38,150 nucleotides of DNA from Welwitschia mirabilis (Eukaryota > Gnetophyta > Gnetopsida > Welwitschiales). The DNA lies in the NCBI GenBank assembly GCA_051453625.1, contig JBOZIK010000001.1:59120771-59158920 (forward strand), in the 5' to 3' direction. Each line of letters begins with the position of its first letter. Position 1 is the first letter of the stretch. Below are positions 9,818-20,249 of the stretch, piece by piece. Under the pieces are notes generated by a model. The model was not told the DNA's origin and ran no database searches. It worked only from the letters and a program-made list of their open reading frames with translations. Made by a program: the position numbers and the translations under genes.

Positions 9818-10800
9818 GAGATAAATGATAAATGTGAAAAGCTATTTAAAAGGATAATTAATCTAAATAGTATAATAAAGACTCTCATCAAAGAGAATAA
9901 GGAAATGAAAATGAAGTATAATATGCTAAAATCTGATAACATCAATCTACTATCATAGGTAAAAGATCTATTCTTCTTTGTAAATAAATTTTCTAGTGGT
10001 TCTTCTAAATTGAAATAGATTCTTGGAGTGAAAAAATTACTGATGATAAATCATGTATTGATTTTAGTTCTCAAAAATTCACAAGAATAGGTAAACAGGT
10101 AATTTAAGTATACTTTTAAACGTTCATGTAATTTTTATGGTAAATTTGGTCATTCAAAGCTATTTTACAAGATTAGATAATTAATGCTTTTCTTAGATTC
10201 TATAAATTCTTCATCATTAAAATTCATTCCTAAAAAAAGTGTATCACCTAAGGCTAATAATACTAAGTAGGTAATAGCTAATAATCTCAATAGTTTTCTA
10301 ACCCAGATAGCTCTAAAAGGATCAAATACAAATAGTTGGTATTTAGACAATGGATTCTCAAGACATATGACTAGAAAAAGATCAAACTTTTAACACCTAA
10401 TAAGTATTAATGTGGGAGATGTCACTTTTAGAATAATGAAAAGACAAAAATATAAGGTACAAGATGCATTAAAGAAGGTAAGTTACCTAAACTTAATGAT
10501 ATATTTTATGTAAACGGCTTGAAATGCAACTTATTGAGTATTAGTTAATTGTGTGATAAAGGTCATAAAGTAATTTTTAAAAAATCAAAATGTAAAGTTA
10601 TAGATGTGAAATCGAATTTTATTTTTATTATAAATTGAATAGATAATATTTATAAAATAGATACTTATTTGATTGATCAGTTAAATTATATGAACTACAA
10701 CACAGAAAATAAAAACATTAGCTTAAATTTTGATGAATTTGAATGTTTTCTAGAAAACTCTGAAGTAACACCTCAATTCTAGAATTTACTTATTAATTAA
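9818..10800 (+). pseudogene. pol: Copia gag C-region, protease motif and GAG-pre-integrase segment
   Basis: A helical, Lys/Glu/Asn-rich stretch (9830-9950) is followed by a second knuckle relic (CNFYGKFGHSKLFY, near 10130) and the copia protease active-site segment SWYLDNGFSRHMT (10334-10372). The usual family motif is LDSG; here Ser is Asn. A GAG-pre-integrase block follows: IFYVNGLKCNLLSIS then LCDKGHKVIFKKSKC (10500-10610). One frame change lies between 10390 and 10500, and stops are common. Similarity ends near 10790, where the catalytic integrase core should begin. Confidence 0.7.
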
Positions 10801-11193
10801 AAAAGTGAACTGGGGGTTTACTCATCGTCCTCTGGTTGATTGCAGGATACTCAAATAGATCTATGATTTAGTTGACCAGATGTGGTTAATCGACTGGCTT
10901 GAAAGCTCGGTCACCTGAATCCCTTCTTGTACTATAAACTTACATCTCGATGGATCGACTAGAATCTCAAGTGATTCACCAGACCTGATAGATCGTAGTA
11001 CAGAAGTACCATAGATGGACTCGATTTTTTTCCTTATTTTACCTTATCTATAAAAAAAATAGGTCCCTAATTAATTTTCTTATGTTCTAGCCTTCTCTAT
11101 TTCTCAAATCTAAAGCTTTTTCTTCTAGATCTATAACTTTTGTCTTAGATATTATGTTTTTCTTTTAGATTTCTTACTTCCAGGATCTTAAAA
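10801..11193 (+). promoter_or_regulatory. Spacer upstream of a plant-transposon-protein ORF, with possible TATA box
   Basis: Contains decayed GTCGACCGGA-like motifs (near 10869, 10895, 10948), which also pack the LTR at 13550-14000. CTATAAAA at 11048-11055 is followed by a pyrimidine-rich stretch and the ATG at 11194, a layout like a plant promoter and 5' leader. That this drove a separate transcript is inference. Confidence 0.3.
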
Positions 11194-12061
11194 ATGGCTA
11201 AAAGCTCATCTAGGAGGAGATTTAAGAAAGTTTTTTCAAGAGATCCTACTTTTTTCTACTATGGAATGTCTGAAGAAGATGTTAACAAGTTCTCAGAGAA
11301 GTTTGAAAAGAAGCTAGTGTATCAAGAATGATCTATTATAACCTCAGAGCTTAGAGAGCTCAAGGATGTCATTTAGCTCTTAAGAAATTAGGATTTTAAT
11401 TATTTACTAGATGTTTTCACTTTGCTTATCCATTTTTTTACTTACATGTTTTACTGTTATGCTTCTTATAATTTTGATTCAAGAACCTTTAAAACCTTCA
11501 TTTTGGGGAAGCGGCTAATAGTAACTAAAAATCTCATTTCTAATCTAACTGATCTTTCCAAAGATATTTATAAATAGTTTTGGCCTCTTCGCGACATCAT
11601 GAAAGATAAGTATACTATTACCAGGGAGATCTATGGTAAGGTTCACTCTTAGAAACACACTTTTTCTACTTTTTTGTTAACACCAAATTACTGATTTTTT
11701 TACTTGATTTTTACTTATAATTTCTTACCTTTTTTTAGACATCGGGATGAGGCCTCTAGCTATAGATCCTATCTGATATATCTAGTAGGAATAAAGCATT
11801 CTATTGATTCTCTTGCCATTATACTAAAGAATATGATCTCTTAGTTAGAGTATCACAGGACTAGGATATTACCCTACTTTGTGTTCATCACATATTTATG
11901 CTGTCATTTTTGTGTAAGCTTCTATCTAAAACTTGAAACCCTCTAGCCTATGATACCCATTGGATAAGCAACTTTATTTTATATATCTTTGTCCCTTCCA
12001 AGAAATCCTCAAAGTCACCCTCTCTAAAGGAAGCCTCTCCTTATGAGACTCTTTCATATCT
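11194..12061 (+). pseudogene. Putative plant transposon protein-like ORF, decayed
   Basis: The ATG at 11194 opens a basic start (MAKSSSRRRFKK) followed by FSRDPTFFYYGMSEEDV. Further on come GKRLIVTKNLIS, FTYNFLPFFRHRDEASS and SYLIYLVGIKHSIDSLAIIL. These resemble the plant-restricted 'putative plant transposon protein' domain (PF20167-like) carried by many plant retroelements; its biochemical role is unknown. The frame is constant from 11194 to at least 11940 despite about ten stops, the first at 11329 (probably CGA to TGA). A 619-N gap cuts it at 12062. The family call is from memory of its motifs. Confidence 0.5.
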
Positions 12062-12680
12062 NNNNNNNNNNNNNNNNNNNNNNNNNNNNNNNNNNNNNNN
12101 NNNNNNNNNNNNNNNNNNNNNNNNNNNNNNNNNNNNNNNNNNNNNNNNNNNNNNNNNNNNNNNNNNNNNNNNNNNNNNNNNNNNNNNNNNNNNNNNNNNN
12201 NNNNNNNNNNNNNNNNNNNNNNNNNNNNNNNNNNNNNNNNNNNNNNNNNNNNNNNNNNNNNNNNNNNNNNNNNNNNNNNNNNNNNNNNNNNNNNNNNNNN
12301 NNNNNNNNNNNNNNNNNNNNNNNNNNNNNNNNNNNNNNNNNNNNNNNNNNNNNNNNNNNNNNNNNNNNNNNNNNNNNNNNNNNNNNNNNNNNNNNNNNNN
12401 NNNNNNNNNNNNNNNNNNNNNNNNNNNNNNNNNNNNNNNNNNNNNNNNNNNNNNNNNNNNNNNNNNNNNNNNNNNNNNNNNNNNNNNNNNNNNNNNNNNN
12501 NNNNNNNNNNNNNNNNNNNNNNNNNNNNNNNNNNNNNNNNNNNNNNNNNNNNNNNNNNNNNNNNNNNNNNNNNNNNNNNNNNNNNNNNNNNNNNNNNNNN
12601 NNNNNNNNNNNNNNNNNNNNNNNNNNNNNNNNNNNNNNNNNNNNNNNNNNNNNNNNNNNNNNNNNNNNNNNNNNNNNNNN
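12062..12680. other. Sequence gap (619 N)
   Basis: No bases are given. Reading frames spanning it are artefacts of the N run. The missing sequence would hold the end of the plant-transposon-protein ORF. Confidence 0.95.
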
Positions 12681-13232
12681 AGGGAAAGAATTATTTGTTT
12701 GTTATTGGATCTTTTCTTATGATTTCGGATGTACCATACTCTTGAGGAGCACTTTTATTTTGTAATGTTTGCATATGTTTAATGAAATCTACATGTAATT
12801 TGCTTTTATGGTCTAAATTATTTTCAATTGATATCTCAAATCTTTTTATACTTGTGCAAGTCATATGTGCTTAACATGTTTTTCAATTGGTATCATATGT
12901 GCTTCACATAAATTTGAAAGTCTCAAATGGTTATTTCATAAATTTAAATGTTGATGTCTAATATTAGAAATAAACTATAAAATATGTCAATTGATCAAAA
13001 TGTTAAATAGTTTATATAACCATATTATGCTTTTCATAAAATTGTGTTCTTAACCCTTCAAATGTGCATATTAACATTCTATCATTTCAAGAATAAAATT
13101 TGATTATTCAAAATGTTTAACTTGGTTTCAAAAGGTATAATATTTTATAAGAGAATAATAGGCATTTTATAAAGGGAAGTATTTCTAAGTCCTAAATATT
13201 TTCACAACTAATTATTATTTACCATCAATATC
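12681..13232 (+). other. Copia 3' non-coding region
   Basis: AT-rich with no convincing frame. A short repeated phrase, CATATGTGCTT, occurs near 12862 and 12894. It leads into the polypurine tract. Nothing else is recognised. Confidence 0.45.
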
Positions 13233-13243
13233 AAAGGGGGAGA
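13233..13243 (+). other. Copia polypurine tract
   Basis: AAAGGGGGAGA followed by TTATTAC is the typical SIRE/Maximus junction AAAGGGGGAGATTGTT, with TG of the LTR start now TA. It would prime plus-strand DNA synthesis. Confidence 0.75.
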
Positions 13244-13626
13244 TTATTACATNNNNNNNNNNNNNNNNNNNNNNNNNNNNNNNNNNNNNNNNNNNNNNNN
13301 NNNNNNNNNNNNNNNNNNNNNNNNNNNNNNNNNNNNNNNNNNNNNNNNNNNNNNNNNNNNNNNNNNNNNNNNNNNNNNNNNNNNNNNNNNNNNNNNNNNN
13401 NNNNNNNNNNNNNNNNNNNNNNNNNNNNNNNNNNNNNNNNNNNNNNNNNNNNNNNNNNNNNNNNNNNNNNNNNNNNNNNNNNNNNNNNNNNNNNNNNNNN
13501 NNNNNNNNNNNNNNNNNNNNNNNNNNNNNNNNNNNNNNNNNNNNNTTTATGGAGTTGACCAAATTTAAGAACCTAATAACAATACCCCTAGAATAAATGA
13601 TAAGGGATTAACCAGACCTATTTTGT

Positions 13627-13995
13627 GGTCGACTAGATCTATGCACCAAGAAATAATACTCTTAAACTGATTATTAAGGGGTCAATTGGACACTTAAAGA
13701 GGACAATCGGATCTAAGCACTATACATCTGATACTTCTAAGTTAATCATCATGGGGTCAACCGGACACCTAAAGAAGTTAACTGGACTTGATGCTAGAAA
13801 TTCGAAAGATCTTTAGGACAAGCGGGAGATCAGATTTTATAGTAGGTGACTAGACTAGGATCAATTAGATCTAGATGGGATTGACTGAATATGAAGCTAT
13901 AAGAAATTATGGCAACCAAAATTTTGACTTGGATGACTTGTGTAAGTTACAATACCACATGGGATTGAACAAACTTTTCAGGGGTCGACTGGATG
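13627..13995 (+). repeat. GTCGACCGGA-like motif cluster in the copia LTR
   Basis: Decayed copies at 13627, 13681, 13702, 13756, 13777 and 13983. Two pairs are spaced 21 bp (13681/13702 and 13756/13777), and the pairs are 75 bp apart. Mutations are mostly CG to TG or CA. Confidence 0.6.
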
Positions 13996-14419
13996 AAACG
14001 AAACTAAAATTTTCTATCCATTTTGTATCCATTATGTATCTATTAGATAGTTATTTTATAGCCATTTATAGTTATTGGAAACACATTTCCAAATGTAAAA
14101 AATCCTAAAATCCTTCCAATATAAATAGCCAAGAGATAGATAACTAAAGGATATTTTAGAACCTTTTCCAATCTTGTTAATCTATTGGATCTGAGGAACC
14201 AGTATTGAAATATTGTGATATTCATTATTAAGTCTTGGTATTTATACTCCTAATCAAGGAAGATCTATTATCTATATTATCTCTACAATCAAAGATAAAC
14301 CTACTATTTCAGATATTGTACATCTACAGGAGAAGAGTTCCATCAAATCTACTATATCAAAAATGAGTAATATCTGTGCATCTTGGTATCATTGCATTAC
14401 TATTTGACATTATGAAAGA

Positions 14420-14553
14420 TTGAGACTAAGCCTTGAAAAGTCCATTTAAAGGTTGAGACTAAGCCTTAAAAAGTCTATTTAAAGATTAATAATAAGCTTA
14501 GAAAAGTCTGTTCAAAGATTAAGACTAAGCCTAGAATTATCTATTTGTAAAGG
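14420..14553 (+). repeat. 33-bp tandem repeat, four units
   Basis: Units begin TTGAGACTAAGCCTTGAAAA, TTGAGACTAAGCCTTAAAAA, TTAATAATAAGCTTAGAAAA and TTAAGACTAAGCCTAGAATT; the last is 35 bp. Located in the U3/R part of the copia LTR, where such arrays are common. Confidence 0.85.
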
Positions 14554-14858
14554 TTATAGGTAAATTTAAATATCTGATGGAGTAACAAAGATCTGGATTA
14601 AGCTTGATGATAAGCTAATCATCGAGCATGGAATAGGGGGTTTCTGGAACCACTGTAAATCTTGTGTATATGTATTTGGTATTTTATGCATTTAGTTAGT
14701 TTATTTCTTTACTTCTGTTAGTTTTTCTTTTCATACATGTTTTAATTTAGTGAATTATTTTGTGCAAGTGTTTAATATATCTTTGATTAATTTTAGAATA
14801 CTTTATTTAAATTTTTATGAATCTATTTACCTCCCCTTTAGGGTTCTTGATTCCATCA

Positions 14859-15158
14859 TAAAAAACCTTTTAATTCATCCTTAAGGCATACTCTAACTTA
14901 GATTCACTAGAAAATCTAATACCTCATTCTCAACATTAGGATAAATGATTTTCTTTGGAACATTACCTCTGTCTTGGTGCTTAAAGCATTAGAAAACTAT
15001 AGCATGATCTTTTGTTAAAGCTAAATTTATAACTACCTCTAAAGCATTTAGTAGAATTAAATAACTAAAAAAATTATTATAAGTAGTAAACCTAAAATAG
15101 ACCAAGGTAATCAGTCAATAATTTTCATAGTAAAAAATCTAGTATATTATAAGAGGAT
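14859..15158. other. AT-rich sequence, no feature recognised
   Basis: Lies between the copia LTR end and a different copia RNase H remnant. The last part may encode sequence upstream of that RNase H, but no motif is convincing. Confidence 0.4.
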
Positions 15159-15314
15159 AAATACTTTCATTTTGGTGTTCACAAAATTATGGATATTATA
15201 TAGCATGAAGTTATTACACTAGTATATTATTTGACTATAGAGAAAACTATTAATATCCTTACTAAATCACTTGGTTAAGAGAAGTTTTAGTATTTCCAAT
15301 TCAAGATTGGATGA
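15159..15314 (+). pseudogene. Copia RNase H C-terminal fragment (second copia lineage)
   Basis: The frame from 15159 reads KYFHFGVHKIMDII, stop, HEVITLVYYLTIEKTINILTK, SLG, stop, EKF, ending at a TGA (15312-15314). This follows the conserved end of copia pol: a K-x-I-D-x-x-x-H-F-x-R-like stretch, the V-x-T-x-x-x-x-A-D-I-L-T-K block and a terminal F-x-x-F-x-x-x-L-G-like stretch. It comes after the complete 3' LTR of the first copia element, so it belongs to another insertion. Only about 50 codons remain. Confidence 0.6.
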
Positions 15315-15917
15315 ATAATGAGTTGATTTAAACTCATTATTTCTTATACATTATGAGATTCATTTGACTTTTGAGTCTTTAATTAAAGTCACTCCTAATC
15401 CAAGCACTATAGAATGTGTATTATAATTATATATTAATAATACAAAATGTGTAATATGTTTTTAGCATAGCATTATGGGATATATAATGCACATAATAAT
15501 CCCTATTTGCTATGGGATGTATAGTAGTAAATTAACTATTTCTTTAATAAATTAGTTTCTTCATATGGGAACTCCTTTAAGGAGGTTTTATAATAGGCTA
15601 AATTCCCAAGGCTTTCTCTCAAGCACTCTAATTTTCTATTGAAGATAGTTTATTCCCATGTTAAGGGTAGAATTGCTAAGGTTTGTATGCACAACATGGT
15701 CTCATAACTAGGGATATGCGAAAATCATAGTGAAATTCTAATGTTGTTCTTACCTTTATAAGAAACCTCTTCAATGAAATAAGAATAGTAAAATAGTTTT
15801 AAGAAATAAAAATTTTAGTTTTAAAAAATATTACTCTTACTTGTTCTTGCTCTTCTGTTTTCTAATACTTAACCTCATAAATGTACTTATTTATATTTGT
15901 CAATCTAAATAGCATTA
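15315..15917 (+). other. Possible 3' end and LTR of the second copia element
   Basis: Follows the RNase H stop, where a polypurine tract and 3' LTR are expected. TGTGTATTATAATTATAT near 15415 could be an LTR start, but no purine tract is clear and there is no second copy to align. Otherwise AT-rich with nothing recognised. Confidence 0.25.
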
Positions 15918-16340
15918 ATAACCATTTATATAATATATATGGGGTCTTAAAAGTTATCTTCTACTCATCTCATTCTTAGATATAAATCTAATGGTATTCA
16001 CTCTTTAAATCTATCTTGATAAAAATATATAATCCTATCAAACAACCCAAAATATCATCCATAAGAGGCATAGAAAAGTACTATTTGATGCTTATTTTAT
16101 TGATATCTCTTGAATTCACATACATGCATAACTCCTTATTATCCTTTTTTAGATTTAATATTACTATAATATAATCAATATTTCCTTAATCAATCCTTTC
16201 TCTAGAAAATTATGTAGGTATCTCCTAATTTTCTTTCTTTCATGTAGTATCATTCTGTATAGTGCTTTTTTTGGTAATGTTGCACTAAAACTAAATCTAT
16301 CTAATGGTTTATACTCTTAAAAAGCGATAAGATAAAATAT
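15918..16340 (-). pseudogene. pol: Ty3/gypsy chromovirus-type reverse transcriptase fragment
   Basis: Minus-strand reading from about 16330 gives LPKKALYRM-like sequence, FLEKGLIKE, RDINKISIK, FSMPLMDDILGCL, IFIKIDLKSEYH and FKTPY. These match the fingers and early palm of chromovirus RT (typical ...SRAINKITIKY...P.LDD.LD...F.KIDL.SGYHQI...). The first catalytic Asp (KIDL) is present; the YVDD-type motif would lie beyond the fragment. Stops are frequent. It differs from the Athila-like RTs here, which have ...GIIYSI..SEWVSP, so it is a separate lineage. Confidence 0.65.
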
Positions 16341-16501
16341 AAATCATTAATTAGATATATTTATAAAAGGCTTAAATACATTTTTTTACCTTCACTAGGT
16401 ACTTCTTCAACTACTATTTTAAAGATACCTTTATTAACATATAAAAATTAATAATTATGTTAAGTATTTGAGGCTAATTTCTTATATAAAAAATATTAAT
16501 T

Positions 16502-16525
16502 TAATTAATTTAATTAAATTAATTA
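16502..16525. repeat. 24-bp perfect AT palindrome
   Basis: Arms TAATTAATTTAA and TTAAATTAATTA are exact reverse complements with no spacer. It lies in an AT-rich stretch (16341-16572) where nothing else is recognised, 47 bp before the truncated LTR. It could extrude as a cruciform, or be chance in sequence of this composition. Confidence 0.9.
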
Positions 16526-16572
16526 TTTTAATCATAAAAATATTTATTCTATATTTTTTAATTCCATACCAT

Positions 16573-16812
16573 TGTATTGCCAAATTAAATGTATTAGATA
16601 GGATACTTTCATTAGTTTTATAGGACATTAGATAGGTTTATGCTAAGTCTTAATAATAATGGAAAGCTAAGGCAAATATCACAAAATCATGTAATATTTA
16701 TTAAATTTGATAGAATTTCAAGAAAATTATAATACTTTCTATCTAAAGTAGTGATTCTATAATTAGAGGGTAATCTAATACAAGAAACATCTTTACAAAG
16801 CATATCATCTAC
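16573..16812 (+). repeat. Truncated LTR of the Athila-like family
   Basis: Starts TGTATTGCCAAATTAAATGT, like the E1 LTR start (TGTATTACACTGCC) and the LTRs at 16813 and 23700. TAATAATGG(A/G)AAGCTA-like sequence near 16650 aligns with 16895-16910. It stops exactly where the next LTR begins, so it was probably cut by the insertion at 16813. Confidence 0.6.
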
Positions 16813-17906
16813 TATTGCACTACTAAATTATGCATATTTGATAGGGTATTTTAAGTTGTTTTGCATGTAAATAGGTAGATAAATGCTTGTTTTTCATAAT
16901 AATGGAGAGCTAGGATGAAAAGGATGGAAATATGCAATCTCCATAATAGTTTACAAGCATTCTAAAAAAATATAAAAACTTTGAATTTTTTAAGATAACT
17001 TCATGCAAACACTGGGGCTAATGCAATGACTGAAGAATTATTGAAGTCCATCATGCATGTTATCATCTAGACAATTCTATGGATGACCATATCAATTAGA
17101 TGCTAACTAAAGTCTAACTGATAGCTAATGTGGATTGATTATGAGGTGGCATCATCTCCTCTATCATCCAGATGACCAGCTGAATAATACTATTATAACT
17201 TTTATACTAAATAGTCACCAAACCTTTGCTACTTGTATTTTTGTTTTCTCTCTATGAAGCTATTACAATTTACCCATGCCTTTCTATTTTTTTTATTATG
17301 TTTTTAAGTCAATAAACAAAGATCTTATCCTCAAATCCTACTTATCTTTGTTTGCACCAAAAATTCTCATAACAGGAGATCAAAGGGCTAGAGATCCATC
17401 TTGTAGTTCTAGAGAAACATTTCTTTAAATTAGATAATGTTTCCTCCATTGAGGTGCAGCTACTTTATAATACATATGCAGTTCAATTCTTAATATAAAA
17501 CATTTGTCTTTTATGCTTTTAATGTATGAATGTTTCTCTTCCTTATAGATTGTGTTCCTTAAGATCCAATGATAGTTTCTCTTATGATATAGGTTACAAG
17601 GATAACGTTTATCAAGGGTGTGATTAGTTAATTTAGATTAAGTGCATTGTTGCTTTATTTTCCTATATTAGCTTTGCAAAAGTGTGTTTTACTTTAATTT
17701 CATGCATTGTAAGTGATTTCTATAGATTAGGATATAAGCATTTCTCTTTTGAAAGAAATTCTCTTATTTCCTCATTTGTTCTTTAATGGATTATAACATT
17801 TGGGTCAACTCCCATATACATTAGTATGTGGTGTTTGTGCATTATTATTTGTTATCGATAAGATTCTATTCAAGATGTAAACATTACATAAATATGCACT
17901 GTAACA
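16813..17906 (+). repeat. E3 5' LTR
   Basis: Starts TATTGCAC (TG decayed to TA). Near its end it reads GGGTCAACTCCCAT (about 17803) and ACATAAATATGCACTGTAACA (ends 17906), both aligning with the inverted E1 LTR ends. An R/U5-like block at 17372-17470 (ACAGGAGATC, ATCCATCTTGTAGTTCTAGAGA) aligns with 24393-24440 in the LTR at 23700. The end could be up to 8 nt earlier, and no PBS is convincing. Confidence 0.65.
17062..17188. repeat. Two nested palindromes in the E3 LTR
   Basis: 17062-17099: ATCATCT, 5 bp, ATTCTATGGATGAC, 5 bp, CAATTAG. 17151-17188: ATCATCT, 5 bp, ATCATCCAGATGAC, 5 bp, GAATAAT. They start 89 bp apart, close to the 92 bp in both E1 LTRs. Confidence 0.7.
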
Positions 17907-18457
17907 TCTACAATAGAATAGGTTTTTACCTTTTGAAAAGTTATTTTTATATTTTTCAAATAAAAATTTGTTTTTTTCTCTGTAATAAAAGTCCATTGTC
18001 TACTTTATTATCTAGATGATATGTAATGATGACAGCCTCTATGCCATGAGTTTTCTATTTTAGTTTTCTATTAAAATTTTTAGGGTTTTATCCCATCATC
18101 TTCTTGGTCATCCAGATGACTCAGGTGGATGAAAGTCTATTTTTTAAGTTTTCTATTAGAGTTAGTCCTTTGTTTTTGTTTTTTACTTTTTCCTTTTTTA
18201 TGGTTTCTATGCTTTTTATCATCTAATATATCATTTAGACAATGGTAGGAATGACACTTTGTTCATTCAAGACTAAGCATGAATGGTAAAATCTGATAAG
18301 AAAGAAAATATTAGAGATAATAGCTATTGATTACTAAAAATATCAAAGATGTTTTGTTGAATTTAGAAATTGAAACAAGTAAAAACAACATAGGTGCACA
18401 ATATTTTCAAACTCCTACAATTTTCACTTTAATTTCTACAAAGTCTAATTTTACTAC
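17907..18457 (+). other. E3 leader
   Basis: Untranslated stretch between the LTR and the gag ATG, T-rich, with three nested palindromes. The last 150 bases (AACAACATAGGTGCACA near 18385) align with 25308-25325 upstream of the second gag start. Confidence 0.55.
17995..18255. repeat. Three nested palindromes in the E3 leader
   Basis: 17995-18033: ATTGTCT, 5 bp, ATTATCTAGATGAT, then ATGATGAC one base off register. 18095-18132: ATCATCT, 5 bp, GTCATCCAGATGAC (perfect but for the central base pair), 5 bp, TGGATGA. 18218-18255: ATCATCT, 5 bp, ATCATTTAGACAAT, 5 bp, GAATGAC. Start-to-start distances are 100 and 123 bp. Confidence 0.7.
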
Positions 18458-20249
18458 ATGTCTTCCTCATCCCAAAAGAAAAAATAACTCATCTCATTAA
18501 ATCCATCCCTTATCATTGGAATCCCTACTAAAACTTCTTCTCATACTAATGTAAATGTTACTCTTAGAGACCTCATAGAAAATAAAAAATGTAAAATCCA
18601 AACTTCTTTTAACTTACCTCTCAATGATGATGTAGAACTCTATAATCTAAATGATTTTTCTACCTTTAGTGCAGAACCTAATGAAGATCCTTTGTAACAC
18701 ATCACTAATATAGAATAACTTATCCTCACTTCTAGAAATGGTAAAAAACATATAAGTAATAGAACCTACATAGTCATCTTTCCTATCACTTTGAAAGATA
18801 AAGTAAAACTATGGTTTAGAATGATTTCCCAAAAAAGTCTAAATCTTGGAGTCAAGTTCAAAAAGCCTTTAGTAAGAGATTTGTAAGTGAAACCACCATA
18901 TAGAAACATAAAAAAGAAGTCATCACCTTCCAATAAATTCCTAACAAAGATTATATCTTTTCCTATGAGATATTCTTTGTTGCTTTACATTCAAACCTTA
19001 TAGATGTCTTTTCATAGATAGAACTAGTTGGCTATTTTTATAGTGGATTAAATAGTTATATAAAGCAACTTATAGATTTTTCTTATGGAGGCAACTTATT
19101 AAACCAAATTCTAGATGATTCTTAGATATTTTTAGAAGATTTGGTATAAATTAATCAAATATGGTCTAAACCCTCACTTAGAGAAAAACGAATCAGAGGC
19201 CAAATCACTAAAGATCTAAAGGAGATAAAATATGATAAAAATCAAATAAGAACTAAAAATAAACCCATAATGTCATAAAGGATTTTACTTTTATATTAGA
19301 TAAATACACCCAAATAATCCTTGATGCTAATGTGGTAACTAAGAAGAGTAAAATTATTATTCCAACCTGTGATTTGTATGAAGACAGTTAACTATGTTAC
19401 AAACGATTATCTCTTTTTTCCTACTTACAAAGAGAAAATCTATGAGGAAGTTTGTGCCTTTAAATAAAGACCTTTAAACTACCATCAAAACCACAACTAA
19501 AGATAAGTCCAAAATCACAAAAACGTTTAACATAGGATGAGTGAACAACCAAATTCTAGAAATTTTCAAAGACATCATCCTAATTTCCAACCTTTCATAA
19601 ATAGATTTAAAACTCAAACTTTCAATCCAATAACTTAAATAACTTGATAGGTCCATCTATCTTCCAAAACCATAGTGATCCTCTTAGAAATTCCATTGAA
19701 GAGTTGAAAAAAACAAGAGAAAAAACAAACACCAAGTGAGCATAATACAATAAACTATGCTTGCCAAACAAAGATCACAAGAGTCTATTATCACTTAATC
19801 CTTATTGAACCCTAATGAAGTAAGAAAATATTATAAGGTAATAAAGTGTAAATGACATAACTTATCCTATCCATAAGGCTTTAACATCATAAAGTTATAA
19901 GAATGATAAGGAAGAGGACATAGAAATCTTAAAAAATGATTCTTTCCCTTCTTCATTAAGCAATAAAAAGAAAGATCCTTTACAAAAGAAACCTTCTACC
20001 CCATGGCTTGATAAGCTTAATACAAATCCCATTTTTGATGATTATTTAAAAGTCTTAATGCAAAATGTAAACATCAAATTACCATTTTAAAAACTTTTGC
20101 AAGAAAATACAAGATATTTTAAGCTATAGAAAGATTTAATAAGAATAAAACAAAAATGAACCATCCCTCGTAAAGTATTCCTAGATTAATTCATTAGCAA
20201 GTCAATTTGTCAAAAATGTTCAAAGTGTAAAGATTTAGAAGCAGCAACT
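18458..20249 (+). pseudogene. gag: E3 gag (Athila-like), decayed
   Basis: The ATG at 18458 starts a Ser/Gln/Lys-rich N-terminus; VNVTLRDLIENKK and FNLPLNDDVELYNLNDFSTF follow. A Retrotrans_gag-like core (ISNRTYIVIFPITLKDKVKLWF, NYIKQLIDFSYGGNLL-like) lies at about 18750-19130. Far downstream, HSDPLRNSIEELKKT (19670) and TPWLDKLNTNPIFDDYLK (20000-20050) match E6 gag. Stops and some frame changes occur throughout. No intact CCHC knuckle is visible. The start is supported by the homologous ATG at 25400. Confidence 0.7.

Larger units (their letters stand above)
1..14858 (+). mobile_element. Ty1/copia (SIRE/Maximus-like) element, decayed and interrupted
   Basis: Parts in plus-strand order: a gag piece at the left edge (2-88), gag resuming after an insertion (8879), a protease motif, a GAG-pre-integrase segment (to about 10800), a motif-rich spacer, a plant-transposon-protein ORF relic, a polypurine tract (13233) and a 3' LTR ending near 14858. 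Integrase, RT and RNase H are absent between 10800 and 11194, so this is an internally deleted derivative. The 5' LTR lies left of the window. Lineage is inferred from the gag layout, the AAAGGGGGAGA tract and the long LTR; that one element supplied all parts is an inference from order and strand. Confidence 0.6.
13245..14858 (+). repeat. Copia 3' LTR
   Basis: Begins after the polypurine tract and ends near CCATCA (14853-14858). A 293-N gap covers 13253-13545. Typical long copia LTR parts are visible: GTCGAC-like motifs (13550-14000), a 33-bp tandem array, GGAACCACTGTAAATCTTGTGT-like sequence near 14646 (R/U5 region), and a pyrimidine-rich stretch CTCCCCTTTAGGGTTCTTG before the end. No second LTR copy lies in the window, so the ends are by motif only. 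Confidence 0.6.

Noticed and set aside
11636-11738. GTAAGG...TTTTTTTAG intron in the plant-transposon-protein ORF
   Set aside because: The frame continues through it, and the segment FTYNFLPFFRHRDEASS crosses the supposed acceptor as coding sequence typical of the family.
12043-12765. Long open frames across N runs (also 24455-25257 and 13215-13562)
   Set aside because: They are almost entirely N and carry no coding evidence.
14420-14553. 33-bp repeats as a CRISPR-like array
   Set aside because: The units are contiguous without unique spacers, diverged, and lie in a copia LTR of a plant genome.
17828-18019. Overlapping open frames on both strands at the end of the E3 LTR
   Set aside because: They lie in LTR and leader sequence; the homologous E1 region has no matching frame.
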